From: Theobroma cacao
Taxonomy: Eukaryota > Streptophyta > Magnoliopsida > Malvales > Malvaceae
DNA: 64,000 bases
Reading direction: 5' to 3'
Assembly (NCBI RefSeq): GCF_000208745.1
Contig: NC_030851.1
Coordinates: forward strand, 21,419,708 to 21,483,707
The notes under the pieces are model-generated. The model searched no databases, was not told where the DNA came from, and was given only the letters and a program-made list of their open reading frames with translations. Below are positions 1 to 10,919 of the stretch, piece by piece; within the stretch, counting starts at the first letter, position 1; each line of letters starts with the position of its first letter. The translations under genes and the position numbers were made by a program.

Positions 1-705
1 GAGATTGAATTTTGCATACATTTGATTCCTGACACTAGACCTATATCCATACCCCTATATAGAATGGCACCTGTAGAGCTTAAAGAGCTTAAGGATCAGT
101 TAGAAGATTTGTTGGATAAAGATTTCATCCGTCCTAGTGTATCCCTATGGGGAGCACTAGTGCTATTTGTGCAGAAGAAAGATGGGTCACTTAGGCTGTG
201 CATTGACTACCGACAGCTTAATAAAGTGATGGTGAAGAATAAGTATCCCCTTCCAAGGATAAATGATTTATTTGATCAACTACAAGGAGTACGATGTTTC
301 TCTAAGATAGATTTGCGATCTGGGTACCATCAATTGAGGATCCGAAATGAAGATGTACCAAAGATCGCATTTCGAAAAAGGTATGGGCACTATGAGTTCT
401 TGGTGATGTCATTCAGGCGCACGAATGCTCCTGCGGCCTTTATGGATTTGATGAACCGAGTATTCAAGCCTTATTTGGATAAGTTCGTGGTAGTGTTTAT
501 TGATAATATCTTGATCTACTCGAGGAGTAGGGAGGAGCATAAGCAGCATCTTAAGATAGTACTCCAAATTTTGAGACAACATCGATTGTATGCCAAGTTC
601 TCCAAGTGTGAGTTTTGGCTTGAAAGTGCTGCATTCTTAGGACATGTGGCATCCAAGGATGGGGTACAAGTTGATTCAAAGAAAGTTGAGGCAGTGGAAA
701 AGTAG
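1..705 (+). pseudogene. Ty3/gypsy reverse transcriptase, element A (5' end cut by window)
   Basis: Reverse transcriptase part of a Tekay/Del-type gypsy polyprotein, which would copy element RNA into cDNA. Visible blocks in one frame are [42 protein letters not shown] and [11 protein letters not shown]. The catalytic YxDD-type box reads [10 protein letters not shown], so the second aspartate is Asn (AAT for GAT) and the enzyme should be dead. A TAG at 703-705 interrupts the frame, which then continues in register into RNase H; the TAG sits where related proteins have Trp. The true start lies left of the window. Family assignment is sure; tribe assignment is inference from the chromodomain part further right. 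Confidence 0.93.
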
Positions 706-1440
706 CCAAGGCCAACATCAGTTATGGAGATTATAAGCTTTTTGGGTTTGGCGGGCTATTATTGTCAATTTGTGAAGGACTTCTCACAAATAGTTGCCCC
801 TCTGACTAAGCTGACACGTAAGGATACAAAATTTGAGTGGTCTGATGCTTGTGAGGATAGCTTTGAAAAGCTTAAGGCATGTCTCACCACAGCTCTAGTA
901 TTAAGCCTACCACAAGGCACGGGGGGTTATACGATATTCTGTGATGCATCGCGGGTTGGTTTAGGGTGTGTATTAATGCAGTATGGGAAGGCGATTGCGT
1001 ATGCATCCTAGCAACTTAAGAGGCATGAGCAGAATTACCCTGCACACGATTTGGAGATGATAGCAATCGTGTTTGCCTTAAAGATTTGGAGACATTATTT
1101 GTATGGTGAGACTTGCGAGATATATACGGACCACAAAAGTTTGAAGTATATATTTCAGCAGAGGGATCTTAACTTGTGGCAACGTAGGTGGATGGAGTTG
1201 CCAAAGGATTATGATTGTACTATTCTCTACCATCTCAGTAAAGCAAATGTAATGGCGGATGCCTTGAGTCAAAAATCGATGGGAAGTTTGGCACATATCT
1301 CCACATATAGGAGGTCTTTGATTATGGAGATTCATAGCTTGGGAGACATGGGTGTGCATTTGGAAGTTTCGAAGGAAAATGCATTGCTAGCACATTTTAG
1401 AGTGAGGCATATCTTAATAGACCGAATCAAAGAAGCATAA
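706..1440 (+). pseudogene. RNase H domain of element A pol
   Basis: Continues the frame of the RT. It opens with the connection block around SFLGLAGYYCQFVKDFS, then RNase H, which removes the RNA strand of the hybrid. Catalytic acidic positions are visible: [25 protein letters not shown] and MADALSQKS. In-frame stops lie at 1009-1011 (TAG, where relatives have Arg in ASRQLK) and 1438-1440 (TAA, probably from CAA). Apart from the stops the domain is colinear with the copy in element D. Confidence 0.92.
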
Positions 1441-2166
1441 AAGAAAGATGATTTCGTAGCTAAGGCCTTAGAGGACCCTCAGGGAAGGAAAGGAAAAATG
1501 TTTACCAAAGGCACAGATGGAGTGTTGAGGTATGGAACCAGATTTTATGTGCCTGATGGTGAAGGGTTGAGGAGAGAAATATTGGAGGAAGCGCACATGG
1601 CAACCTATGTGGTACATCCAGGGGCTACAAAGATGTATCATGATTTGAAAGAGGTGTATTGGTATGAGGGACTCAAGAAAGATGTAGTTGAGTTCTCCAA
1701 GTGCCTAGTTTGTCAGCAAGTTAAGGCCAAGCATCGAAAGCCTATAGGGCTACTACAGCCATTACTAGTGCTTGAGTGGAAGTGAGAGCATATTGCCATG
1801 GACTTTGTAACGGGTTTGCCTCGAACTAGTGGGGGCTACGACTTGATTTGGATAGTAGTCGACCCGTTAACGAAGTCAGCTCATTTTCTTTCGGTTAAGA
1901 CTGCTTATGGTGCTGCCCAGTACGTTAGAGTTTATGTGGATGAGATAGTACGATTGCATGGTATCCCTATTTCTATAGTATCTGACAGAGGAGCTCAGTT
2001 TACTAGTAGGTTCTGGGGAAAGTTGCAAGAAGTGTTAGGCACTAAGTTGGATTTTAGCATGGCTTTCCACCGCAAAACAATGGCCAGTCCGAACGGACGA
2101 TACAGACATTGGAAGATATGTTGAGGGCCTGTGTGATAGACCTTAGGGTTAGGTGGGATCAATATC
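1441..2166 (+). pseudogene. Integrase N-terminal and core domains of element A, broken by an insertion
   Basis: Integrase, which joins cDNA to the host chromosome. The zinc-binding HHCC is visible (HMATYVVHP...CLVCQQVK). The core starts MDFVTGLPRTSGGYD and has the second catalytic Asp in IVSDRGAQFTSRFW. A TGA at 1783-1785 replaces the usual Trp just before the core. A single-base frameshift near 2075-2090 destroys the stretch that should carry the catalytic Glu. At 2166 the gene is cut by a solo LTR and resumes at 5156. Confidence 0.92.
2162..2166. repeat. Left target-site duplication of solo LTR S1
   Basis: ATATC here and ATCTC at 5156-5160 bracket the solo LTR. They match at 4 of 5 bases, consistent with an old 5-bp duplication that has since mutated. 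Confidence 0.6.
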
Positions 2167-5155
2167 TGTCATGACTCGAAACTCCCATCGAGCCCGTGAC
2201 AACCATCGCGATGTTCCGATAGACATTCATTACTCGGAATGCCAATCAAAACCTCGCAAGGCTTAACATCAATTTTCTCGCTTCCCTTGTGAGTATTAGT
2301 TACTAAAATCATATTTTAAAGGGATATGAACCAATTTCAATTCAAAACAGTCAAAGAGAAATTACAACTACACAGGGGTACTTTGGTCATTTTTCCTCAA
2401 AAATCTCGAAACCAGCTAAAAAGGTAGTATACGAGTGGAAAACACATATTTCATAATAAAAAATAAGTTTAGATGTCTAAAACATTCATTTAAAGTGAAA
2501 CTATAACTATTTGAATATAATAAAAATATTCAATAAAATATTCTATTTTCTTATAAAATAATATTTATAGAGTTATCAGTAAATAATTTTTGTAGCGTAA
2601 AAGCTAAATAAATTCATACACATTATAATACAGATAACCAAAGCATAAGATTTAATTTACAGTGACATGTAAGCCCACGAACGACCAAAAGTATTAAAAG
2701 CAGTAAACCTATAGTTTTTTAGGATGCAAGTCCAACTGTAGCTTTCAACAAAATGAGCTATCTACCGACTATCCTGAGCCTGAAATGGGTGAAAAGGAGG
2801 GTGGTGAGATTATATAATCCCAGTGAGTAAACAAATACCATCTAAAATGTCTAAAGTTGAGTAAATGGAGACAGATTAAAATAGATTAGCATACTGTAAT
2901 TCATCACCTTTCAACTCATTTCAACCAAATAAAATCAATTCATATAAATCAAGTAATCAACATGGCTTATGAATTTCTTAAAGCTTTGGCTCATGCCAAA
3001 ATCATTCTCATACTCAGTTATTAGGGATACCTTGGCCTGGGGCTATCCGAACAGAGTCCGCCAAGGCTGTTAAAAAGTCATGTACGCATAAATCATGTTT
3101 TTATTTTGAAAACATAGCCGTTCCTTGGCGTTGGCTGAGTTCACCCTTAAATGGTGGTTTGGCGTGAAGTGAACTCTAAAGTTGTACGTCGAGAGTTACC
3201 CTACACGCCTCTCCGATGGAGGTAAAAATATAACGAGATTTGGTGCCCCTCAAAAAGGCTGGTCCACAAAACCCGCCCACTGCAGCAAGCTAAACCCACC
3301 AATTCAATAAAATCTCAACTGCATGACATGGCAATTATATCACAATCCAGCCTCTCAAGGCTAAATACACAGTTCACATATTTCAACACAAATACCAATT
3401 CAGCCATTCATACAAATATTGTCATAAGCCATTCGATTCAAACCATGAATTTACAACACATGAAAATGGTCTCTAATTACTCTATTTTCAAACCATCATT
3501 TCATTTCAAGACAATGTTATAAAATCATTTCATTAAATCACATTTTAATTACAAAACACAAAGATTTACCATTTAACTCATTTTCCATAAAATCACAAAA
3601 TCGGATAAAAACCACTTTAGATAATTAAGATAATAGTAAGGTTATTCACTATTTTGGGAGTCGAATTTCGAGTACTCCGATTCTTGATCCTCGGGGTACT
3701 ATCTCTTTACTCTTGCCAGAATGCTCACCACATAGACATAATGCACAATAAGCTATTTACTACATTTGTGCTAAACCGTTGTAAAACCAATTCAGGCTTT
3801 ATACTAATGCATGAAATGGGATGCAAATTGTTCGGATTGTTGTCTAAACACGGTGTTCTACACAGAATTCAATTGAGTACCTAAATAAAACGTTATTGGC
3901 CTAATTCGATCTATCACTCGATTAATTGGCCAATATGTCCAATTTAACTCCAATTAACTTCATTTTTCTTCTAATTCTCCCGACCATCAAACACAAGTCA
4001 AATAGCATAAAATTTAGCAAAATCATCTTCACATTTTCTCTTGGGAATTTCGGCCATGGTGGGTGCATCAATACTATGATTTTTCTTACTTAATTTTCTC
4101 ACCGTAATTCATCATTTCCTAACCAATTCACTTGAAATAAAATCAAAATCATCATCAATATTCCACATGGAGAATTCGGCCAATGATGGGTGATGGGAGG
4201 AAGTAAATTTTTCTTGTTGGCTTTTCATGCTACACATCACTACTAAAAAAAAGCACTAAAATACATTGAAATCTAACCAAATCAAGCATAAAAACCTCCC
4301 TCTAAGTGTTTGGCCAGCAAGGGATTCATCATGATTTCATGTGATTAAACGATGGAAAATAAGAAAAGATGCTTAAGAACAAGAGATCTCAAGCTTAATT
4401 GAAAAAATCTTACCTTTTTTCACTTGTTTCCTTGAATTTTCACACTTTTCCCTTGAATTTTTCCACCTAGGGTTTTGTTCTTCCTTTTTCTTGCTTCTCC
4501 TTGGTGAGGTTGACCATAATGAAGAGAAATGGGCTGGTTTTGTGCTAATTTATAAGGAAAATAATAAAGAAATAAAAGCTTGACAATTGTCACCTTACCA
4601 TTGGTCCATTTTTAAATTCTTAACTATTAAGCTTTCTTTCTCCACCACATAAAATCCTTCAATTATCCATGACAATAATGGGTGAAATTCATGTGCTGGA
4701 CAAGTGTTGGGTATTGTAAAACTACAATTTTGCCCTTGCGATGGCAAAATGACTATTTTACCCCTATGCTTGAAAAAACGCTGAAATTAAAATTCTTCAC
4801 TTTTCAAACACAAATTATACTCTAAATGATCAATCTCAGTCAAAAATTTCATCCAACACTCACATCTTAACCTCGGGTGGCAAAATAACCATTTTGCCCT
4901 TAGTTCATGAAAATTCCAATTTGACTCCAAATCGGTCCTTGAACTCCGAATCACCATTTTAAGTCATTTTGGGGTTTTAAAATTCTTAATTTCATCTTAA
5001 AATCTCTATTTGGACTAATTCAAGGCTTAATTCAACTTAATTGTACCATTCGATATATTGCCGTCCTTTAACGATTTCTGAGGTACCCAAGTAAGCAAAC
5101 ATGCATTCTTATGTAAGAATGGCATAATAAACATATTGTAGAGCTGGGCTTCACA
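2167..5155 (-). mobile_element. Solo LTR S1 (same family as element E LTRs)
   Basis: A 2989-bp LTR in minus orientation. Its + strand start (TGTCATGACTCGAAAC) is the reverse complement of the E LTR end. Its right end (GAGCTGGGCTTCACA) is the reverse complement of the E LTR start. It resembles the E LTRs (39974-42938) along its length, for example the ATTCTTATGTAAGAATG stretch near 5107 and the gene-free middle. There is no primer site or coding region next to it, and the integrase of A resumes right after it, so it is a solo LTR left by LTR-LTR recombination. Short reading frames inside it (such as 3328-3522 and 3654-3884) are not genes. Confidence 0.9.
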
Positions 5156-5832
5156 ATCTCTACCCTTAGTAGAGTTTGCCTACAATAACAATTTCCAAAC
5201 TAGCATCCAAATGGCACCATTTGAGGCATTACATGGACGGAGATGTAAGTCACCCATTGGATGGCTAGTGGTGGGAGAAAGGAAACTCTTGGGGCCTGAG
5301 TTGGTGTAGGACACCACTGAGAAAATACACATGATCCGACAATGGATGTTAACAGCACAAAGTAGACAGAAATCATATGCTGATAACAGTCGAAGAGTTG
5401 GAATTTCAGGTGGGGGATCATGTATTTTTTATGGTCTCACTAACAAAAGGGGTAATGAGGTTTGGCAAGAAAGGAAAACTAAGCCCTCGGTATATAAGAC
5501 CCTTCGAGATCCTAGAAAGGGTTGGAGCGGTGGCTTATCGTTTGGTGCTACCACCAGCCTTCTTGAATATTCACCTTGTATTCCATGTGTCAATGCTTAG
5601 AAAGTATAACCCGGATCCATCTCATGTAATACAGTATGAGATTATCCAGCTGAAAGATGATTTGACCTATGAGGAGCAACCGGTAGCTATCCTTGATTGG
5701 CAAGTCAAAAAGCTCCAATCAATGGATGTAGCCTCAGTGAAAGTGTTGTGGCGGAATCAAACTAACGAGGAGGTAACATGGGAAGCCGATGAGGAGATGC
5801 AAACAAAGTATCCCCATCTCTTTGATGCTTAG
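5156..5832 (+). pseudogene. Integrase C-terminus and chromodomain-like tail of element A
   Basis: Picks up the integrase where S1 interrupted it: PLVEFAYNN, then the block MAPFEALHGRRCKSPI. A frameshift near 5390-5400 separates this from FQVGDHVFFMVSLTKG and the rest (RPFEILERVGAVAYRL, FHVSMLRKYNPDPSH). The end, VKVLWRNQTNEEVTWEADEEM, is the chromodomain-like module of Tekay/Del elements, thought to steer insertion toward heterochromatin. The stop follows LFDA at 5832. Fifty bases of spacer separate it from the polypurine tract. Confidence 0.92.
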
Positions 5833-5883
5833 AGAAAAGTCACCTTATAGTTTAATTTAAATTCGAGGACCGAATTTCTTTAA

Positions 5884-5894
5884 GTGGGGGAGAA
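5884..5894 (+). promoter_or_regulatory. Polypurine tract of element A
   Basis: GTGGGGGAGAA directly abuts the 3' LTR, preceded by the AATTCGAGGACCGAATTT block typical of these elements. It is the primer for plus-strand cDNA synthesis. Confidence 0.85.
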
Positions 5895-7087
5895 TGTGAG
5901 ACTTCCACCTCTATAGGTTTGTAACTAGGCATAGACGCCATAACACAAGCTAGGGGTTGTTTTGTCATTTCCTCTAATAAGCTCCCAGAAGAAATTTTTA
6001 TTACATTTTAAGGTCTAAATATGCATAAGACCGCATAAATGATGTGTAATGATGAAAACACGAAGAACACTAGAAGTTTCAATAATTTTCATAATAGGGG
6101 CAAAATGGTCATTTTTCACCTCGAGTTACAATTTTAAGTTTTCATGAACCCATACGTTTCTAGACCATTATGTACCTTGTCCCAGTGTCAAAAGAGTAAA
6201 AAGATTGCATAAAAGATTGAAAGAGAATAAGCTAATTTGTGGAGGGGCATTTTGGTAATTTAAGTGGAGTGGATAAGCTTGGGCTACAAATATCCCTTTC
6301 TTCCAGCAGCTTTTCTTCTTCTTCTTCTTCTCTTTCACGTTGCTTCCCATCCTCCATGAAAGCTTGATAAGAAAGCTCCACAACCTTCCTCAAATAGCTC
6401 CAAATTTCATGCTTTTAGTGCACCTTTTCCATAAACCCTTGTATTCTTTCACTCTTTCACTTTAAAACCCTTGAAAATTCCCACTTCTATACTTTCTCTC
6501 ACTAACTAAGTGTTTAGAGAGAGAAAGAGAGAAAAAGACCCTAAATAGCTTGGGAATTGCTAGCAAGAAGTTCAAATTTTTAAAGCTATTAAGGTGAGTA
6601 GTAAATTTGAGTTGAAATTTTAGTGTTGAGAATGACTAGAGATTGAATTGTGAATATTTGTAGTTGAGATTGTTAATTCACTTTGGAATGATAGGATAGT
6701 GAAAATGGATAGCCATTTAATGGCCATTTGAAGTAAGCTAAGAGAAAGCTTTTGGACTCTATAAGTATGTGAATTAACATAATTGTGATGATAGGTTCCA
6801 ACAAAGCCACACCGTCCCAATTGGACCATTAAGGAAGTTAGAGTCAGTTAAAGGCTCAATAAACACCGTTGAGTGGACTTGCATTTCAAAAATTGTTTTG
6901 GGAATGTAAACTTATTTGCACTATATACTTGAATGATTTTATTCAACTTTTTTTAAAAACGAGTGCTTTGGGAACAAGCCTTTGATAAATTGATTTTATG
7001 ATGTGACATGTGGCTGTTATGGATGGTTGAACTACTACACTATGTTGATATATATATACGAATAATGTTGTGTAATGATAATGACTC

Positions 7088-7213
7088 GGCTATGTACGAG
7101 TAGGAGTGCACATAAGCCGTTGCTGACCAGGCTATGTGCGAGTGGGAGTGCACATAAGTCGTTGCTGACCTGGCTATGTGTAAGTGGGAGTGTGCATAAG
7201 CCGTTGCATATGA
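7088..7213 (+). repeat. Three 42-bp tandem units, each a potential hairpin
   Basis: GGCTATGT recurs at 7088, 7130 and 7172, an exact 42-bp period. Each unit has an arm like GGCTATGTGC, a purine-rich loop near GAGTAGGGAGT, and a return arm like GCACATAAGCC with one bulged A. The same array occurs in the LTRs of B, C and G. Confidence 0.85.
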
Positions 7214-7408
7214 GATGATGATGATGGGAGGGTGTACATGATGATTGATATATATATACATATATGGTATATGGTTGTAATGTAAAAATGTGAGCATTTG
7301 AATTGTTGAAATTTGGGAGTTTGTATGTGTTACATGTTGCTTTTTGTCATTTTAACAGGATAGCTTTGATTGAAAGGAAAAGAAAACTTTTTTGTTGATG
7401 TTCTGATT

Positions 7409-7783
7409 CTCGTTGCAGCTAGAAACTCTCAGGTTTTGAAGGGTTGGCTGGCCGAAAATTCGCTGCAGCGAGAAAGGTACTATAGCTTCTCGTTGTAGTG
7501 AAAAACTTTCTGTTTTGAAACCCAAAATTTCGCTGTAGCAAGATTAAATCTTGCTGCAGTGAAAAACTTTCTATTTTTCTCCTCATTTTGTTCGGTTGCT
7601 ACCCTATTTTTCATTTCTTTGGTACCATAGTTGAACATGGACTTCCAACATTAAGGAATAAATGAATTAAGTTTAAGATGAGGAGGTTTGGTGAGAAACC
7701 CTTGGCCAGTTAAGAAACCCTCAGCTAGATGATAATTTAAGTCAAGTGTTGCTGCAACAAAAATTCATTCTCGCTGCAGCGAG
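7409..7783 (+). repeat. Cluster of TCGCTGCAGCGA-type palindromes in the A LTR
   Basis: Near-palindromes centred on TGCAG/TGTAG lie at 7409-7422, 7460-7473, 7488-7501, 7531-7542, 7550-7563 and 7770-7783. The best copy is CTCGCTGCAGCGAG at 7770. The same motif recurs in the other LTRs of this family. Function unknown. Confidence 0.7.
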
Positions 7784-8414
7784 GACCAGTCGTTTATTTG
7801 ACTTGATTTGCATGAATGCTATTAAAGTTTTCACTCTCCAAAACCTTTGTTGAGTATGGACTCTTTTCAATAAGTGATTTTTCTCATGTGGGTTTACATG
7901 AGGGGTTTAATAAGAACTCAAATAAATTGCATTGTTTTGAAAAATGAATGCATTATGATTTCGTTAAACATTCCTTATGGTATGCTTGTTCCCTTCATGT
8001 TCACTCACTGGGTTTATACTCACCGTTTTCAACTTCAAGTTTTCAGATCACAAGGCAGCTGGTAACTAGGTCGAAATGTCTTCGTATATCCGACACTTGG
8101 TAGGTGTCTCGGCATTTAGTAACTGTACATTCATCTAAGTTTCTCTGCTAGAAGTCGAGTATTCTTTTGTTGTGTATAGACAAACCTAATGTAAATTATT
8201 AAGATACATATTGTAGACAATGTATATACACTTGTTTGGTACGACAATATGAGGTGGCAATGTTTAATATTATTTTGATCCTAAGTTATGAAATGTGACT
8301 TAGTAGTTTATGATGGAATGATGAACATGTTAGATTAATAGGCTTGCTTGGGCTTAGTGGACTACGTTCATTGGGCCCACACGCCGGTCATGGTTCAAAA
8401 TTTAGGTCATGACA

Positions 8415-10919
8415 AGCTCGATCAATGTATTGGGATTTATTCTATCTGTTAATCCATCTTGGCTATTATAAAGCTTAGAGTTTAATTTACAACTTAATCA
8501 AACATCACAAACACTGCGAAAATTCACAAAAGGCATCACAATAACAAAAGTATTATGCAATAATAATGAATGCAAGATGCCTACTGGGTCTTAGCCCACG
8601 TCTGGGCTCATGAATGGCACATTGGCCTCACTCACGTGGAACAATGCCAACATGTAATGGAATTTTGCCTTAACATGAGTAGGGGTTGTGCTAGGAACAG
8701 TATGATTAGAGCATCAACGCAACGGCAAAACAAAAATTGAAACAAAATAAAAACCACGCCTCCTACCTTTGGATCACCTTTGTTGTTCAGTACAAAGTTA
8801 AACACCATAGATGATAAAAAAAATGGTTTTTACCTTTCGGAATGATATCATAATCAAAAGGATTCCTTTTGGTGCTGAGAAAGGTGAACACCTTCTTATG
8901 TGAAAGAAATCTAGCCGCTTAAATGCTTGGCCTCTAATGTTGCACACATGATTGCAACAAATCCTTCTTAAGGAGAGAGCTTTATGCCACGAGTTTGTGC
9001 TAGTAAGTAGACAATGATTTGTCCTCTTTTCTTCTTTGATTTCCAACAAATAATTAATGGAGAAGTTTTTTGAAAAAGCCCTCTCAAGAGTGGCAACATT
9101 AAAGAGAAAAACTATTAGTTTTTTTTTTTTTGTAGCCTTAGAAAAGAGTGGTTATAATGTGATATTTATACTTAGCTTTAATTTTATTATTAGACTTACT
9201 AAAATTTGCAAAGTAAGTCCTTAATATTATAACAATTATAATATTTAACTAATGCCTAATTAAACTCTTTTAATTAGGTCCTTAGAACTTAAAACCTAGA
9301 ATTTGATTTAAGTCTAACTTAAATCATCACACTCTTAACTTAATCCAAATTCCAATATTTGTGTGTGACCCATTAGGTTCCTAACATGTTGGCAATAGAA
9401 TTAAATTATAATTTTGTTAATTAATTAATTTAAATGAATCATATTCAATTTTAAATTAACTAATTCAATTCCATAGACCAAGATTGGCATCTAGAAATGC
9501 ATCATAGCCACCCAATTGTTAGGAAAGTCAATCAATTGTTTGACAACCTTTCAATGCATAGTTTATTAGTATAATTCATTCCCTCATCATATATCCTAGA
9601 GAAGATAAAAGCTTGGTGTAGTACCTACTCTTATTGACCTCCATATTTCTTCCTACAATTAGATCATTAGCTTAATGGAGACTTATGAAACTCATTTCAT
9701 AATCTCCTAATTACCTTGGCCAATGATTCGATTAAGCTATTTCAACCAAGAACTAATGACATATTTCCCCGAAATCACTTAGGGAGATGATTCCTATCTT
9801 GACTACTCCTTTGCCTTCATATGCTTCATACTATACCCGAAAACATCTTATTTTGGCATCCTTGGATAGGCACCCGTAAGGATGAAATCAAAGCATAGTA
9901 CTACATATACAAGACAACTTGGTGTCTTAAGTCTAAGAAGTAATTATATAACTAACACATGAAAAGTATTGCATAGACACTAGAGTGAGGTACCAAATGC
10001 ATTTCTCATGGCGGGTCATGTACAGTGAACTCGCTCTCACACAACAAGCACCCACATCCTAGTTTCAAGTATCTCTATACTTCAACCTATGAAAGCGGTT
10101 ACTTACTTCACAAGTAAGGAACATAGCATGTGCCGATCTTTTAGCATTATTGGTGCCTAGTCTCAATAATACAATGACCAGGAACTTTGAAGAACAATGC
10201 TTTGATGCATAAGGATCTCATAATTTTATCCCAATACAATTCCTTTGCAAGGCATAGATAGTTCCATAGGCTTTATCTTCTTAAGTTCAAAAGTAAGTAA
10301 ATCACAAACTTATGGATAAAGAACTACCTCATAATTATTATAAATTAACAAAATGTCATACATGAATAACTAAAAATGTAATTCCTATATGATTAGAGAT
10401 TGGCTTGCTAGGATCATACTAACTGGTCGCTCTACTCATATCTCTATGCCTCGACACCACGTGTGGAAAGTTACCTCACACCATGTAAAACAATATCATC
10501 ATTATACTAGGCGTAATTCACTATGTGTGGAATATTACCTCACACCATGTGGAACGCTATCATCATCATGCTAGACATAATTCACCACATGTGGAATATT
10601 ACCTCACACTATGTGAAAGCATTAGGAAAAAATCACATACAAAGTATTATCTCATATCTCAATCTATCATCAATAAATAGCCAAAGTAAACCCATGCGAC
10701 ACCTTTAAATCTTTTATAGGGTAAATGGAAATTACATCAAATATTATCCTAAAGAACCATGTTTCACATGTTCAAATATTTCTCACATAAAGCAATCATA
10801 AGCTTAAGGTGGGAACATCTACCTCCACTTAAACACCTATAAGTCCCTGCACATTTCTTATTTCCTATCTTAATGCAATTGAAGTTTTTGAAGTAGAACA
10901 TATGAAAGGGCTTGCCCCG
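8415..10919. other. Unassigned AT-rich non-coding stretch
   Basis: No reading frame here has a recognisable domain. Read on the minus strand there is a TATAAATATC box near 9160-9172 and a long AT-rich tract, which would suit a degraded copia LTR, but I see no matching second copy, primer site or TSD in the window. A 64-bp tandem repeat lies near its right end. Confidence 0.5.
10462..10640. repeat. 64-bp tandem repeat, about 2.7 copies
   Basis: TGTGGAAAGTTACCTCAC at 10462 recurs as TGTGGAATATTACCTCAC at 10526 and 10590, exact 64-bp steps. Unit edges carry E-box-like palindromes (CCACGTGTGG, CCACATGTGG). Confidence 0.8.

Larger units (their letters stand above)
5895..8414 (+). mobile_element. 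3' LTR of element A
   Basis: A 2520-bp LTR starting TGTGAGACTTCCACC and ending AATTTAGGTCATGACA. The start is fixed by the polypurine tract and the end by the GGTCRTGACA terminus shared with elements B, C, G and S2. Inside are a TTC microsatellite near 6314-6332, a hairpin minisatellite (7088-7213), a short TA run (7240-7262), and CTGCAG palindromes (7409-7783). The 5' LTR and TSD partner are outside the window. No gene is visible in it. Confidence 0.9.

Noticed and set aside
7040..7297. Minus-strand frame with a repeated peptide
   Set aside because: Translation of the 42-bp hairpin units in the A LTR.
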